Shown: positions 27,701 through 39,800 of the stretch, in pieces | How the letters are laid out: each line of letters opens with the position of its first letter | How positions within the stretch are numbered: the stretch's first letter is position 1 | DNA from: Cubamyces lactineus | Taxonomy: Eukaryota; Basidiomycota; Agaricomycetes; Polyporales; Polyporaceae | Direction of reading: 5' to 3' | Length of the DNA: 64,000 nt | Assembly: GCA_022376465.1 (NCBI GenBank) | Contig: JACDTU010000019.1 | Coordinates: 248,001-312,000, forward strand | Notes under the pieces: model-generated | The model's input: only the letters and a program-made list of their open reading frames with translations | Databases searched by the model: none | What the model was told of the DNA's origin: nothing | Program-made: the position numbers and the translations under genes

Positions 27701-28866
27701 AGGAATAGTGTACAAAGTCGCGAGTGTACATGACGAAAGGACGTGGAGTGTTGGCGGATTTGTTGTACTCTGCTCGAGCCGATACGTTAGTAACAGATCA
27801 TCCGAGGCGTTCGGGCTGCAACTCACAAGGACAATAAATTGAGGAGATGCAGCAAATGACGTAAGACCGATTAGGGGTAGCTTCTTGACGACTTCGTGCG
27901 AGCGTAAAGAATATACAAGAAAGTCCGTGGTACCATTCACAGTCCTAGAACTACGACAACATAAGCCCGGAGTTCATAGTGAAATAAGGGAAACGTACGA
28001 AAACGCAATGAGCGGCCTCTTCTGCTGAAAGGCGTCTCTACCGCCCCGCGCCTGTGGTGGCGGATCTGGCAAAACGCCCGCAAACTCGACAGCACCCCAC
28101 TGCGGGCCAGTCAAGTTCAGGAGCTCAGCCACGGTGCCCAAGTTGGAACAGTCCCAAAGCTGAAGCCCGGTCGGGTATCCAAGCATTAGAATAGACCTAT
28201 GGTAGCGATCTCATGAGCGAATAGCTATGCTTCGGGGTTGTCGGCCTACGCACCTGGGCTTCGCATGCTCTCCATCTGCGAGAACGTCCCATCCCGCCCA
28301 GAGGACTTCCTCTGTGTCTCCAACGCCAGGGTAACGTGTCGTCCGCCCGTCTGTCTCATGTGGCCCATCCTCGGGCACATCATCGTCAAGGCTAAATACA
28401 GGCATATCTTGATCCTTGTCGGCACTCCGATACGCCTGCTGGCTAGCCCACGGCAAACGCCCTCGCGGGTCTGCGGTCGCAACATCGCTTCCGCGCCGCT
28501 TCCATGTATCGGGCATCTCACCCGAAGCGGTGCGGTCGCGCACAGGGTCGCTGGGTGCTGCCGACGGAGTTAAGAAGCTGCCAAAGGACACTGGACGTGA
28601 GACGCGAGGCGGAGAGGGCGCAGCGGTGGGAATTGGGATTGACGAAGGAACATAGTTGCGGATAGTGCGCGAGAAGCTCTCGAGGGTGGTGGGCTCCCTG
28701 TCGGAGTGATTGTGTGAGCGGGGACTGCTGTTAGAGGCGGAGTGAGATACACGAAACGGGAAATCGAGGGCGAGTAGAGAGAGAGTAGATGGGGGGGCCA
28801 TAGAGGACTCAGCGGCTGGGACCAAAGCGCTAGATGAACTAGTTGTGCTGGGCGCAGTTGACACGC
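24774..28866 (-). CDS. BCAS3-like WD40 protein
   Basis: Resolved exons are 28254 to about 28866, 27999-28196, 27837-27944, 26483-27779, 25794-26425 and 24774-25740, all with GT-AG introns. The intron at 27780-27836 is 57 bp and keeps the frame open, so retention would be tolerated. The N-terminal part has WD-like blades (ILMLGYPTGLQLWDC, TDFLVYSLRSHEVV). The BCAS3 signature follows: FNFSADGATLAVCSKEGH.VRVLQL, then YTLRRGRTSAVVERMEW and STRKRTIHVFALNPLGG. The middle is Gly/Ser-rich and the C-terminus is acidic, ending in a basic KKGRKRRGARRH. BCAS3 proteins bind phosphoinositides and autophagic membranes in other eukaryotes; the same role here is inferred. The 5' end is unresolved: a further exon near 28920-29020 (DSGIKIALDALDHIPAAAYS) and the ORF at 29246-29803 probably belong to it. 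Confidence 0.85.
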
Positions 28867-29245
28867 CTGAGCCGAGCACAACTCATTTGCCGGTGACTAT
28901 GGAACCCTGCAACCTGTTGCAGTATAGGTCGGTCTTTCACAGAAGAGTATGCTGCAGCGGGGATGTGGTCTAGCGCGTCCAACGCGATCTTGATACCAGA
29001 GTCCCCCCCCCCTCCCCCATTTAGCTTCGTCAATCATCCACGTTGGGATGGGTGTCTGAACATGCCGGTCACGGACGCAGATCATTTTGTAGGAACAAGC
29101 TGCCGCCAAAAGCGTGATAGCTCTACACGGATGATGTCCATCAATGGATGGCTCGCGCCGAACCGTGAGCTCTCTAATCGGTCAAGCTCACGGAGCTATA
29201 GAGAACTGGATGGATAGAGGTGCAAGCACCACTTCTTATGGTGGT

Positions 29246-29803
29246 TCAAGACCAGGACGAACGGCAGACGTAACAATGTGCGGAGTATTGTACGTACCGG
29301 GCAAGAACGGGAGACCTGATATGACCGATGCTGCGACTGAGCGAAGAGTCGTCGGAAGTGGAGTCTTCTGCTATCGCCACCTTGCACATATTCGCTCTGC
29401 CTGGGCCCGACGGCGGCGGTGATATAGCATTATGGGCGATGGAGTACCTGAGAAGGGGAGCAGAGTCCGGAGGGGAAGTTGAGACAGAGACTGGACCGTC
29501 ATCAATGTCGGATCCACTCGTGCCTGGACCGTACATATCTTGAGCATAGTCGACAGGTTCATTGAGGAGCAACTCTGTGTTCCTGTTATTGCGTATGACG
29601 GTCGATTCGCGTCCCAACTCTGGATCAGAGGGAGGCGCCTCTAACTCAAAGACAGCGGGTGTCTGAGAGTCGTATGTCGCGGAGTTGTGCGCAGTGTTTG
29701 TCTCGAACGAGAGCAAGTCAGGTGGCTGGGGCTGAGAATAAGAGGCTTGAGCAGAGAGCTGTTGACGACGGGAGGGAGCATTGCGCTTGTTGCGAGCGGG
29801 CAT
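29246..29803 (-). CDS. Probable first coding exon of the BCAS3-like gene
   Basis: The ATG at 29803 starts MPARNKRNAPSRRQQ. The frame is open to 29246, but a good donor (GTACGT, near 29290) suggests the exon ends earlier. The composition is Ser/Pro/Asp-rich and disordered. A relic copy of its start lies at 33187 (MPSRNIRNPPS), which supports that it was a conserved coding exon at the time of duplication. The splice path to the next exon is not settled. It could instead be a separate small gene. Confidence 0.55.
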   Translation of the reverse strand: MPARNKRNAPSRRQQLSAQASYSQPQPPDLLSFETNTAHNSATYDSQTPAVFELEAPPSDPELGRESTVIRNNRNTELLLNEPVDYAQDMYGPGTSGSDIDDGPVSVSTSPPDSAPLLRYSIAHNAISPPPSGPGRANMCKVAIAEDSTSDDSSLSRSIGHIRSPVLARYVQYSAHCYVCRSSWS

Positions 29804-30702
29804 TAAACAAGACTAGGGTAACGATAATGAGGAGGACTACAAAGACACGAAGGGAGACGACGGAAGGTGGATAGGCCGTGCAAGCTAATGCAAGGCCTGT
29901 GAGCTGGAAGGTCGAGTAGATGTCGCCGAAGGATGCGAGAGGAGTGGTGGTGGTCGTTGGGAGAGATGAACGACCGAGGAACGCAGAGCGACGAGGACGA
30001 GCGAGTCATCAGCCACCCGCCCCCAGCTTCCCGTTTTGGTAACATCGGCTTATCCTCGCGCAGCCATCATTCCACCTTCCTCCTCCAACCTTCCCTTTCT
30101 TATCGCCCTCTCCGCAAATCATAGCTCTCCCTTTACGCCACGCAGCGCTCTCGTAGCGGACAACAACACCCCGTCTCGTCCGGAAGGACTCTCTAACGAC
30201 TGCCCCAACTGAGCTCAATGTCAGTCGAGGTGTAAATGACGTAGTGCGGGGTACCCCGCCGGATCAACAACTTCATTATTATGTTGTCCTCAAGGTCCGA
30301 AGCACCTGCCACAAGCCTTATACTGCATTTGGTCAAACACAAGGCTCGAGTGAGGCGGCGTACATACGTTTCATGACTCCCTGCCCCAGCCAGCGCACGA
30401 TAGCCTAGCTTGGTCGCAGCCGGCAGAGGGAGAACATTACTATCATGACATACCATTCAGTGTGTTCGTACCCACGTAGTCATACACAACTCAAGGTTCG
30501 TCTAATCGTGCTCTTCCCACATGACATCGTTTGGTACTACCACATACAGCATTCGACGGTCAAACAACTTGCCCCTAGCTCGTCCTCCGAGTCAATGTTG
30601 CCGTGTTGTCGGTGCGCGTTCATTGCCGACATCTGACACAGAAGAGTGCATCCTCCGTCAGGCAAAATATGTGCCGTCAACAAAGCAAACGTACCAGCCA
30701 GT
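29804..30702. other. Intergenic with a GGGGTACCCC palindrome
   Basis: Between the BCAS3 5' exon and decarboxylase copy 1 I see no gene. At about 30237-30276 lies a short sequence centred on the palindrome GCGGGGTACCCCGC, which recurs at 36083. Confidence 0.5.
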
Positions 30703-31969
30703 TTAGTTTCCCATGGTCTGGCCCGTACCAATACGGCTACCGAGCTTGTAGTGCGTGCCCTTCACCTGGTCGAGCTGCACCTTCGCGTCCTTTTGGAACA
30801 CCATCACGACGTCCGACCCGCCAAACTGGAAGTACGAAATCTCCTGACCCTTCTCGATGGCCTCGCCCCTTGTCACTGTTAGCATCACAGACGACATCTG
30901 CGCCATACCGATCGAGAGCACAGCGACAAGCCCGATCTGACTATCGATGAGCACCAACGCCCTTGCCTGCAAGAACTGGTACCCGGGCGCAATTTCATCG
31001 TCCTTGCGCTCAGACGTAGAGCCCTGCGCTTTGCTCGTGATCGCACGTTGCATGCGCAGGCGGGAAGAGCTGCCCGGAGACCCGTCTCCCGCCTCGAGAA
31101 CGACTTCGAGGTGGCACAAACCGGGAATGATCATTGATCCGGGCCTCGACGACGACGCCCGAGACCGGGGAATGCACACGATGATAGTCGGTCGTATTGA
31201 CGAACGAGTGGGTGAAAACACCCCCCGCGAACAAGCGGCCGTAGTCCGCACCCCTTGCCTCGTCGTCGAGGAGTTGGCTGATGCTCCAGGGAACGCCCTT
31301 AACGTCGAAGGTCGTCACGTACGCAGAGTCCTCGTTGACTAGCCAGGTCCCGTCGAAGGTGCAGTCCGCAGGGCTAACGATAACGGTGGAATCCGTGTCA
31401 TCCGCGATGGCGCGGAAAGAGGGATTGATACGACGCGCGAGGAACTCGTTGAACGTCTTCCAGCCGTTGGACGGCCTGGGGTATTGCTCGAAGAAGTCAG
31501 TCTCCGGGGTGTCGCGGTAGGCAGAGGATGCCGCAAACGTCTGGAGTGCGGTCTCGTTGATGGAGTCCTCTATGTCCATCCACGATCCCATGTCTTTGGC
31601 ATATCCGATGAGCCATTCAGAAAGCCACCGCCAAGGGCTACGGGCCGAGGGATCGATGGGGGTCTGATGGTCGCGCACAGGAGGCAGGTCGAGGATGAAG
31701 TAGAACATGCAGAAGTGATTGTAGACGTTCGTACCCGTCGTGTCTTCTGTGGAAACCCAACGAATGAAATCGTCCATGTACCTGAGATAGTCGTCGACGG
31801 AGCGTATGTTGAACGTCTCGAACTCTTTTAGGCCAGTCGCATAAGCCATCTGGAATAACTGTTCAAAAGCGGCCCTGAACTCGGGATTCTCAAAGAAGTA
31901 GCCGACCAGCTTCTGGACGACGGGGGTGGTGGGAGTGTAGTATACGGCATAGCTTGGCAAGACTAACAT
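30703..31969 (-). pseudogene. PSD/PsiD-type decarboxylase, copy 1 (frameshifted)
   Basis: The product resembles the fungal phosphatidylserine decarboxylase-like family that also includes the tryptophan decarboxylase PsiD. It has an N-terminal PSDC-type region (WKTFNEFLARRI), then VNTTDYHRVHSPVSG and the autocleavage motif YFQFGGSD, where chain cleavage makes the pyruvoyl group. Against copy 2 it has a 7-base insertion near 31128-31134 (duplicated gatca/atgatc) that shifts the frame in mid-gene. It also has a 5-base insertion just after the position of the copy 2 start codon. An in-frame ATG at 31969 exists but lies in what is leader or intron in copy 2. The expected TATA position (about 32158) reads TTTGTAC instead of TTTATAC. 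Substrate is unknown: phosphatidylserine or an aromatic amino acid. Confidence 0.8.
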
Positions 31970-33889
31970 CAGACAATGTGTTAGGACGGTATGATTTGCA
32001 GCTGACTTACCGGGATCAATGATACGACGTATATCGAATACAGCAGCTGTTATAGATGTACGTTTGAATACGTATACAAAAGGCTGTAGAGGAGAGAGGG
32101 ACTGACTGGAAGGGATGCGATATGGGATGGGGTCCCAATGAGTCGCCAGAGCCCAGTGTTTGTACTTCTAAGCTCTGCTGATACGTTTCTCAGTCCGGCG
32201 CACATGCTATCTACCCGTAACTTGCTTCTGCGAACACGATGCGCCCAGTGGGAAGCAGGGACGAGGTTAGCTTGGTATTCAGTGTGCCAACTCCGCCGTA
32301 AGTGAAGGAACAGATGTTAAATTGAGGGCATACTGAGTCGCATGTGTCCTCAGGCTCTCGAGGCTCGATGTGCGTGTACGTCTTTTAGCAAGCTTTGAAT
32401 CAGTGGGGATGTCAGCAGGAGTGGTGTTGTTTACATACGGGGGATGAACTACGAAAAAGAGCGGCCGTTCAAACAGACTCTATACTCCGCTGTGTTGTAG
32501 GTGGCAAACGGCGGCACACGTTCCTCGCTATGCAAGTCGCTGCAGTGGAGGCCAAGCGTTGTCACAATCATAGAGGCAGCGGATCGTGTACCATTACCAG
32601 CCTTCCGCGAGCACGCCGATGATGAAGTGCGCAATGGGGAAGTTGAATTTTCGCAGTTAGTACTTCGCAAGAACGGTCGCGATAGATTGACGTACAAGCA
32701 CCGGTCATGCTGCCCTGTGGAGTTTGAAAACTGAACAGGCTATACCGTCATCACAACGCAGTCAGGGAAATCGCACGTACTAGGAAAGAAAGGGAAGCCT
32801 CAATGGAACAGTGGCGGCCGACGCTGTGACCGGGCGAAGAGTTGTTGGGAGTGCAGTCTTCTGGAATTGGCCAGCCTGTCCAGGCCTTCTTTACGCGTAT
32901 GATAGACAGCGGTGGTCTTAATAACGGCCTACCGCAAAAAAGCAGGATCCAGAGAGGGTGCCGGTCCAGTAAAGACGGGAACTGACTCGTCGTATTGATA
33001 GTTCTACGTTGAGCCAACGCAACTTGGCCGATGAAGACTATGTGACAGTGGTCGACGGGTTCGACAAAGCAACGGTGTTGTATACCTCCTTGATATAAGC
33101 TAGAGAGAGTCAACTCGCATCTAGACACAATACAAGGAGAAGTCTTCAATACGAAGACGGCGGGTTGCGTATGTTGCGAGAGGGCATTGAACCAACTTAC
33201 CGGCTTGACTCACGCTGAAAATCAGCCGGTATGTTATGAACGCCGATAGTCTGCTGTGACAGCAACTGCATCGCACTAGCATTCTATCATAAACCCTCCA
33301 GGTCAGTACCCAGCGTCACACTATACCTCAATATTCGGCCTCTACGCCACGCTGACTTCCCACGCCGCAGTACGGAACACGACCGAAGTTGCGTACAGCA
33401 TCGCGAAAAGACACAGACAGAGGCACTGAGTTTTGATAGGTGCCAGTGTTGACGTCTGATAGTGAAATTAGCAAACAATACTCACCTGGATGAAGCACGC
33501 GATGAGCTAGACGGTAAGTACTGGCAAGAGGCTAAGGCTCGGAGCGCCAGGCCCAGCACTGGCAATACAGCTTCCACCTAAGCATCACAAAGCGCTCACT
33601 CCCAATGGCGGTACGGCAACTTGTTACTTGTGTAGCATTTCGCCCTCCCCTTAGTTCATCCTTGCACATATTTCAAACGACATAGGGCGTATCTGATGAC
33701 ACTCAGCGCATATGGCTCTAAATGATGGCGAAACTACTACATCCAGACATCCAGGGGTCCGAGAGCTAATTCTTCGTGTCAACATTGCGTTCTTACTGGA
33801 TCTTGTCGCGCATCCATCGCCTACGTCTGCAAGAGAAAGTTCAGCTTCCGTCAGGCAAAGTACGAACCGCGATGGAATATCACGTACTA
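31970..33889. other. Intergenic segment between the decarboxylase copies
   Basis: It holds the leader and degenerate promoter of copy 1 (to about 32170) and a relic of the MPARN exon (about 32760-33187, listed separately). The remainder shows no gene. Confidence 0.5.
32760..33187 (-). pseudogene. Relic of the MPARN exon (BCAS3 5' region)
   Basis: On the minus strand from 33187 it reads MPSRNIRNPPSSY then a stop, against MPARNKRNAPSRR at 29803. The nucleotide match resumes at 32834-32863 (gcgaagag..gt..gtcttctg), corresponding to 29341-29370. It is a partial, decayed copy produced by the segmental duplication that also doubled the decarboxylase gene. Confidence 0.7.
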
Positions 33890-35206
33890 CTAAGCAGTCG
33901 CTAGGGGTGGAACGCGCTGGCCCGTACCGATGCGGCTGCCAAACTTGTAGTGCGTATCCTTCTCCTGGTCGAGCTTCACATTCGCATCCTTCTGGAACAC
34001 CATAACGATGTCCGACCCGCCCAGCTGGAAGTACGAGATCTCCTGGCCCTTCTCCACGTAGTCGCCCTTCTTCACGCTCAGCACCACCGACGATACCTGC
34101 GCCATCCCAATCGGGAGCACGGCGACGAGCCCGATCTCGCTCTCGATGAGCACCATTCCCCTAGCTTGAATGAACTGATACCCCGGCGAATCGGGCGCAT
34201 CTGGCACGAGCTCCGTAGACGGCGCAGGCTCATCATGGTTGCGCTTAGTCTGGGCACGGTGGGAACGGACGGCCGCGTGGTGGGGGATGATAGTGGGGTC
34301 GTTTGCCTTCGGCATCATCGGACGGTGCATGCCCAAGCGGGGCTCGGAGCTGTCCGAAGATTTGGCCTTGAGGACAACTTCAAGGTAGCAAAGACCGGGG
34401 ATGACCTTGGCCTCAATGATGCGACCCGCCACCGGGGCGTGCTGACGATGGTAGTCGGTCGTGTTGAGGAACGAATGAGTGAAGATACCGCCCGCGAACA
34501 AAGGGCCGAAGTACGTTCCAGACGCCTCGTCATCGAGGAGTTGGCTGATGCTCCAGGGAACGCCCTTGACGTCGACGGTCGTCACGTTCGCAGGGTCGTT
34601 GTTGACTGGTCAGACCCCGTCAAAGTCTGCAGGGCTGATGATAGCGGTGGGGTCCGCACGGTCTGCGATAGGACGGAACAAGGGATGAATGTGACGTGCG
34701 AAGAACTCGTTGAACGTCTTCCAGTCGTTGGGCGGCCGAGGGTACTGGTCAAAAAAGTCAGTCTCTGGAGTGTCGCGGTAAGCGGGGGACGGCGCCACCG
34801 TCTGAATCGTCATCTCGCTGATAGAGTCCTCTGTGTCCTTCCATGATTCCATGCCCTTGGCGTAGTCGATGAGCCACTGAGAAAGCCACCGCCAAGGGCT
34901 ACGGGCCCAGGGATCGATGGGGGCCTGATGGTCGCGCACAGGAGGGAGGTCGAGGATGAAATAGGACATGCAGATGTGATTGTAGACATTCGTGCCGGAC
35001 ATGTTCTCCGTGGGAACCCAGCGAACGAAATCGTCCATGTACCTGAGAAAGTCATCGACAGTGTGTATACTGAATGTGCGGAATTCCTTGAGGCCCGTAG
35101 CGTAGGCCATCAAGAAGGATTGCTCGAAAGCGGTCTTGAACTCGGGGTTCTCGGTGAAATAGTCGACCAGCTTTTGGACGATGGGGGTGGTGGGAGTGTA
35201 CGACAT
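33890..35206 (-). pseudogene. PSD/PsiD-type decarboxylase, copy 2 (nonsense codon)
   Basis: The frame starts MSYTPTTPIVQ at 35206 and runs to 33890. An in-frame TGA at 34610-34612 stands where copy 1 has a Trp codon (TGG to TGA), and six bases are missing nearby. Downstream the frame is intact: VDVKGVPWSISQLLDDE, LNTTDYHRQHAPVAG and the cleavage motif YFQLGGSD, ending GSRIGTGQRVPPLATA. Relative to copy 1 it has about 25 more residues in a His/Arg-rich linker. A 5' leader intron is likely (GTAAGT near 35270). A TATA box (TATAAATAC) is kept at about 35411-35419. Either this copy is dead, or an unrecognised short intron removes the stop. Pfam-type family assignment is firm; the substrate is not. 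Confidence 0.8.
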
Positions 35207-36806
35207 AGCTTAGGATGACTTGAAATGAGACGATATTCCAGGACGGCGCAGTATTCGAGACTGACTTACTGGGCTCGGCGGTACAATGTATAGAAAATAC
35301 AGCGGCTGTCCTGGGCTATTGTGTGAGTAAATAAGGGAGGGTCAGTAGAGTAGGAAGACACTAACTGCAAGCGATGCGGAATGGGATGAGGAGACGAGTC
35401 GCCGCAGCCCAGTATTTATACTGTTCTGAGGATCATGGTCTGTATGTACCGGTCAGTCAGGTGCATGAAAGGTGCGCGCTCGTCATTTGCCTCTGCGAGT
35501 ATTTTCTGTCGGTAGAAAGCAGGGAAGAGCTAGCTCGAGGCTAACGGGCGTCCATTGTCCAATATGTGCCAACTCCTCTGACGAACGGGCGTTGAGTTGA
35601 GAGCACGAGTTGCTCATGACCTACGGCCTCAAGAGCAGAGACAGCTTCCAATAAACGCCTAGATCGTCGATGTCAACAAGGACGGCAATGTTCGTGCACG
35701 GTGGAGAGGATGACGTACGAAAAGGCGCGCGGCTGTTCCAACACAACCCGCACTTCCCTGCGTTTCCGCTGTAAACGTTAACATTGTACGACATATCATG
35801 CAACTTGCTGCCGTCTCGAAGTCCGCATATGGGGCGAGTGGGCTGGCGTACAGGTCGACCTGGCGGTGTTACGGCCTAACCTGTCATTGTAATCTTGAAG
35901 TCCGGGTTCGACAGAACTCGGATACTCGCACGCCGGGCGACTTGTGAGGCGCTATTGTCTAGCATAGGTAACGGTTGCGACTCCCAGAATCGAGCTGTTG
36001 CATTTCCGTGTAGTCGAGCTGTTGAGTGCACTTTGGTACGATGGAACCGAGTGGTAGTATGAGCTTGCTCCACGTGGGCTGATGACGTCGTGCGGGGTAC
36101 CCCGCCTGGGATCAACAAGTTCAACACCATTCAAGTCCATGATCTTCCAGTTCCGTACCTATTCAACAGATCATGCACAATCGAATGAACACCGCAATAT
36201 CCAACTTCAAGCAAGCAACCAGATTCATTCTCGAACCTCGAAACCTCTACTACGTAGGTGCGTTCCACGACCAATAATGTTACTGTTACAATTGCACGGG
36301 AGAGACATTCCAGAGAACACGGCACGATAGGGATACGTACGTCGACACGGAAAGAAACACAAGAGGGGAAGAAACACGACATGCGTACAGAAAACATTGC
36401 GAGAGACACAAACACAAACACAGTGGGCAGTTGATAGAGATAAGGACAAAGACATAGATGGATCCAGAGGCCGAGGGTGGAGGTAGAGCGGAGGACGCAT
36501 GGAAGTCGGAGACAAGGACACGATGCATATGAATGGGATGGATGGGATGGAGGAGTTGCGCGTGCGAGAGAGAGCGCGGTAGTAGGAGGAGTTATGTAGG
36601 TGAGTCTGGTGAGAGCGAGTCGACGGGCCGCCTACGCTAGCGGTGGCACCCAGTCTAAATACGGGCAAGGCGAACAGTAGATGGTGAGGAATGGCGGCGA
36701 TGATGAGAAGAATAGGAGGGAGATGAGAATGGAAACAAGAAGCAGTCCCGGAGTCCGTTTCGTGTCGTGCAAGTCGTACACAATATCTCGACAGGTCGTG
36801 CCGTCG
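35207..36806. other. Intergenic
   Basis: This is the promoter of decarboxylase copy 2 and the 3' flank of the zinc-finger gene. It contains the second GGGGTACCCC element at about 36083-36123. The stretch 36380-36600 is purine-rich with GGATGGAT/GAGACA-type simple sequence. No gene is seen. Confidence 0.5.
35409..35421 (-). promoter_or_regulatory. TATA box of decarboxylase copy 2
   Basis: The minus strand reads CAGTATAAATACTGG. The equivalent position of copy 1 (near 32155-32167) has lost the TATA core. Confidence 0.5.
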
Positions 36807-39800
36807 TCACGCGTCCTCCTTCTTCAACCACTCCTCGTCCGTCGCATTGTTCGCCTCGGCCGCATCCACAGCCTCGAGCAGCTCCGCCTCCGCGTCTGCC
36901 TCAGCGTCCGCATCCGCTTCAGCGTCCATATCGCCCTCACCCTCACCTTCCCCCTCGCCATCCCCATCGGCGTCTGCATCCGCATCGACCTCCTCCCCAT
37001 CCGCATCCACGTCCATCAGCTCCGACGACTTCGACTTTCCGTCCGAGCCCCTCGGCGACCCGCGCGCCGACGCAGCAGCAGCAGCGCCACCCTTGCTATG
37101 GCTATTCGCAGTCGCAGCCATCGCTGGTGAGTGGGATGCCGAGCGACTGCTCCCGCTGCTGCCCGCCCCGCTCCGGTGACCGTTGATATTCGCAATCGAT
37201 GCCTTGTGCGGCCGCTCGCGGCTCGTTGCGCGCGACCCACGAACAGCAACAACGCCACGAGGAGCTTGCTCATCGTACGCGTCGTCGTCGTTCGCCCCCG
37301 ATCCAGGGAGCGTTGCGATATACGGTGGAGTCGGAGGGGTCCGTTGCGCCGTCCGGCTACTGCTGTAGTGCGGAGAAGCAGGGCGCTCGTACTCGTGTCC
37401 TCGGTCACGCTCACGGTCATGCCGGACGTATGAGCTCTGCGGGGACGAACCGCTTGAGGACAAGAGATGGGTGCTCGTCGCGCCGAGCGAGCGCGACTGT
37501 GACTGCGACTGGGAGGATGGGTGGATATGGACGGTATCAGACCGGTGAATGGACGAATGGGAGGTGCCCGCACGCCCGTTCGCTAGCGCAGCCTGCGCCG
37601 CGGCTGCTGCCGCGCTGGACGGATGGACCGCAGCAGGCGGGTGCTGGTGGTGGAGCTGGGCGGCCATGGCCTGGTTGTCGAGCGTACCGCGTCGTTCGAC
37701 GCGCTTCATTTTCTTGCGGCACCTGTATCGCACCGCCCACACGTCAGCACGCTCTAGTCTGCCAGACGAATTTAGCGGTTCAAATTGCCCTACGCACCTG
37801 TCGCACACTGTGCCGGGACCTTCCGGACCCGGCCCCCACTTCTCGACGCACTTGCCTTCCTTGTACCGGCCAGGGAGACCACACTGGCGGCAAATACGCT
37901 GGCCTGCCTCGTTTGTGGGCGGGAAACCGCCGCCACCCAATACAGATGGACCCGAGATCACGCTCCCTGTAGGCCCTAGGCGGCACACCCGTCAGTAAAC
38001 AGACGGAGATGAATGTAGCGGTGGAAAACGACTCACCGAGGGTCAGGAGGCTGCCGTTGGCGCTCATGGTCGAGCTTCCGCCGCTAAGTTTGCTCTTCTT
38101 CACTGGCGCGCCAGTGACAGGAGGTGCAAAGATGTGCGTCTGATAGGTCTGGACTTGACCCGGAACAGCAAGCGGACCAGGGGGCGAGGCGATGGGACCT
38201 GTTGTGTGCGAGCCAGAGGGGAGCTGCACGGACGAGTGTGCACGCGATCGGCCGTGCTGTCCAGGAACCGTGAGGTGGTACTCCCGGCCTGGAGACGGAG
38301 AACGAGGCCGAGAGGAGGATGGATGGAGATGTTGTGCGTGGTGCATCGGACGCGTCTGCATGTGGCCGTCCGGTCCTGCACGTTCGTCGGCTGGTGTCGT
38401 TGCCGCCTCAATTAGCATCTCCTCCAGGCTGAGCGAACTAGCGCGCGACCGCGAGCGGCTCCGAGAAGACCGGTCGCGCTCACGATCGCGCGACGTCGAG
38501 CGACCACGGCGGCGCCGATGTTGGTGCTGGTGCTGGAGCTGGTCGACATACCCTCCAGGAGCATACCGCACAGTATTGGGGTCCTCGCGATCTGATCGGC
38601 GAGGAGAAGTATGGTACGACGGATAGTGCGAGTTTGGATGAAGCGCCGGGAGGGTGTTTGAGTGGTGGACGGACACAGGCGGCGAGTGGTCCACCGGATG
38701 TCCGTTCGTAAGGTAGGTTGGATGTGGCGAATTGGAAGGCTGCGAAATCAGTGATCAGCTTATCCGTTTGAACAGTGTATGCAGTGCACTGTCGCCTGTG
38801 CCGCGAACCTCAGCAGCGGGTATGTGGCAATACTGCGAGCTGCCCCCTCGCTGACCGCTGGGCATTCGCGGGTGCATGGTCTGTCCTAGCTGGCGCGCTG
38901 AGGCGGCGCGAGAGGATACCCGCATTCACGTTCACATGTGTAATGCCGCCCTCAGCGGAAGGGCACTACGCACACCGAAGGCCAACAGACGGGCTGATCG
39001 TGACTACTTACCGAAAGGCTGTAGTGGCGATCGCGGCTGCGATCTCCATCGCGGTCATTCCGTGGTCGTTTGGACGGTGGCGGAGCACCTGGGCCGGTTA
39101 GAACGCCGTTGTACGCGGCGTCCATGCTTCCTGCGCGCGGACGGACGCGACTCGAGCTTGCGCTCGGAGGAGGGGGGAGGGTAACGGAAGGAAACGGCTG
39201 AGTGGAGGTAGGGACACGGGGGCGGACGGGAGGGTGTGAGCGTACTGCGGGAAGAGGGGGAAGCTGAATGTGCTGCTGCTGCTGCTGTTGCTGCTGCAGG
39301 GCGGTGGGGAGGTAGACGGTGTTTTGGGGTGGGATGGAGGAGACTGGGACGAGAGGGCCGCCTGCGTCGGCGACGATGCGCGCGAACTGGGCGCGAGCGT
39401 CGGCGTTGCGGAGTTCCATCTGAGCGAGGAAACGGTCGAGCTCGAGCCAGGACTCCTGGAGGAGGCGGAGACGTGCTTCGGCCTCATCGCGAGCCTGTTC
39501 TGCGCGCTCCGCGCGGTTCTCAAACTCGAGGATGGCCTTGCGCGCGGACTCTGGGAGCTGAGCGGACTTGGCCGGCTGGCCCTGGGACGAGCCCGGGGGG
39601 GACGCGTTGGAGGAGGGAGACTGTGATGATTGGAATGTGGCGAGGAGACGTTCTGCCTTCTCTGCGCGGCGCCTGACGGTGGCGAGCTCGTCCTTGAGGG
39701 CTTCTGCCTCCTGGAGGCTCTTTGTGAGGAGCGCGGCGAGTTGAGCGGGGGACGAGGAGGACGAGGAGGAGGAGCCGTTGGGCTGATGGGGCACGGGGTC

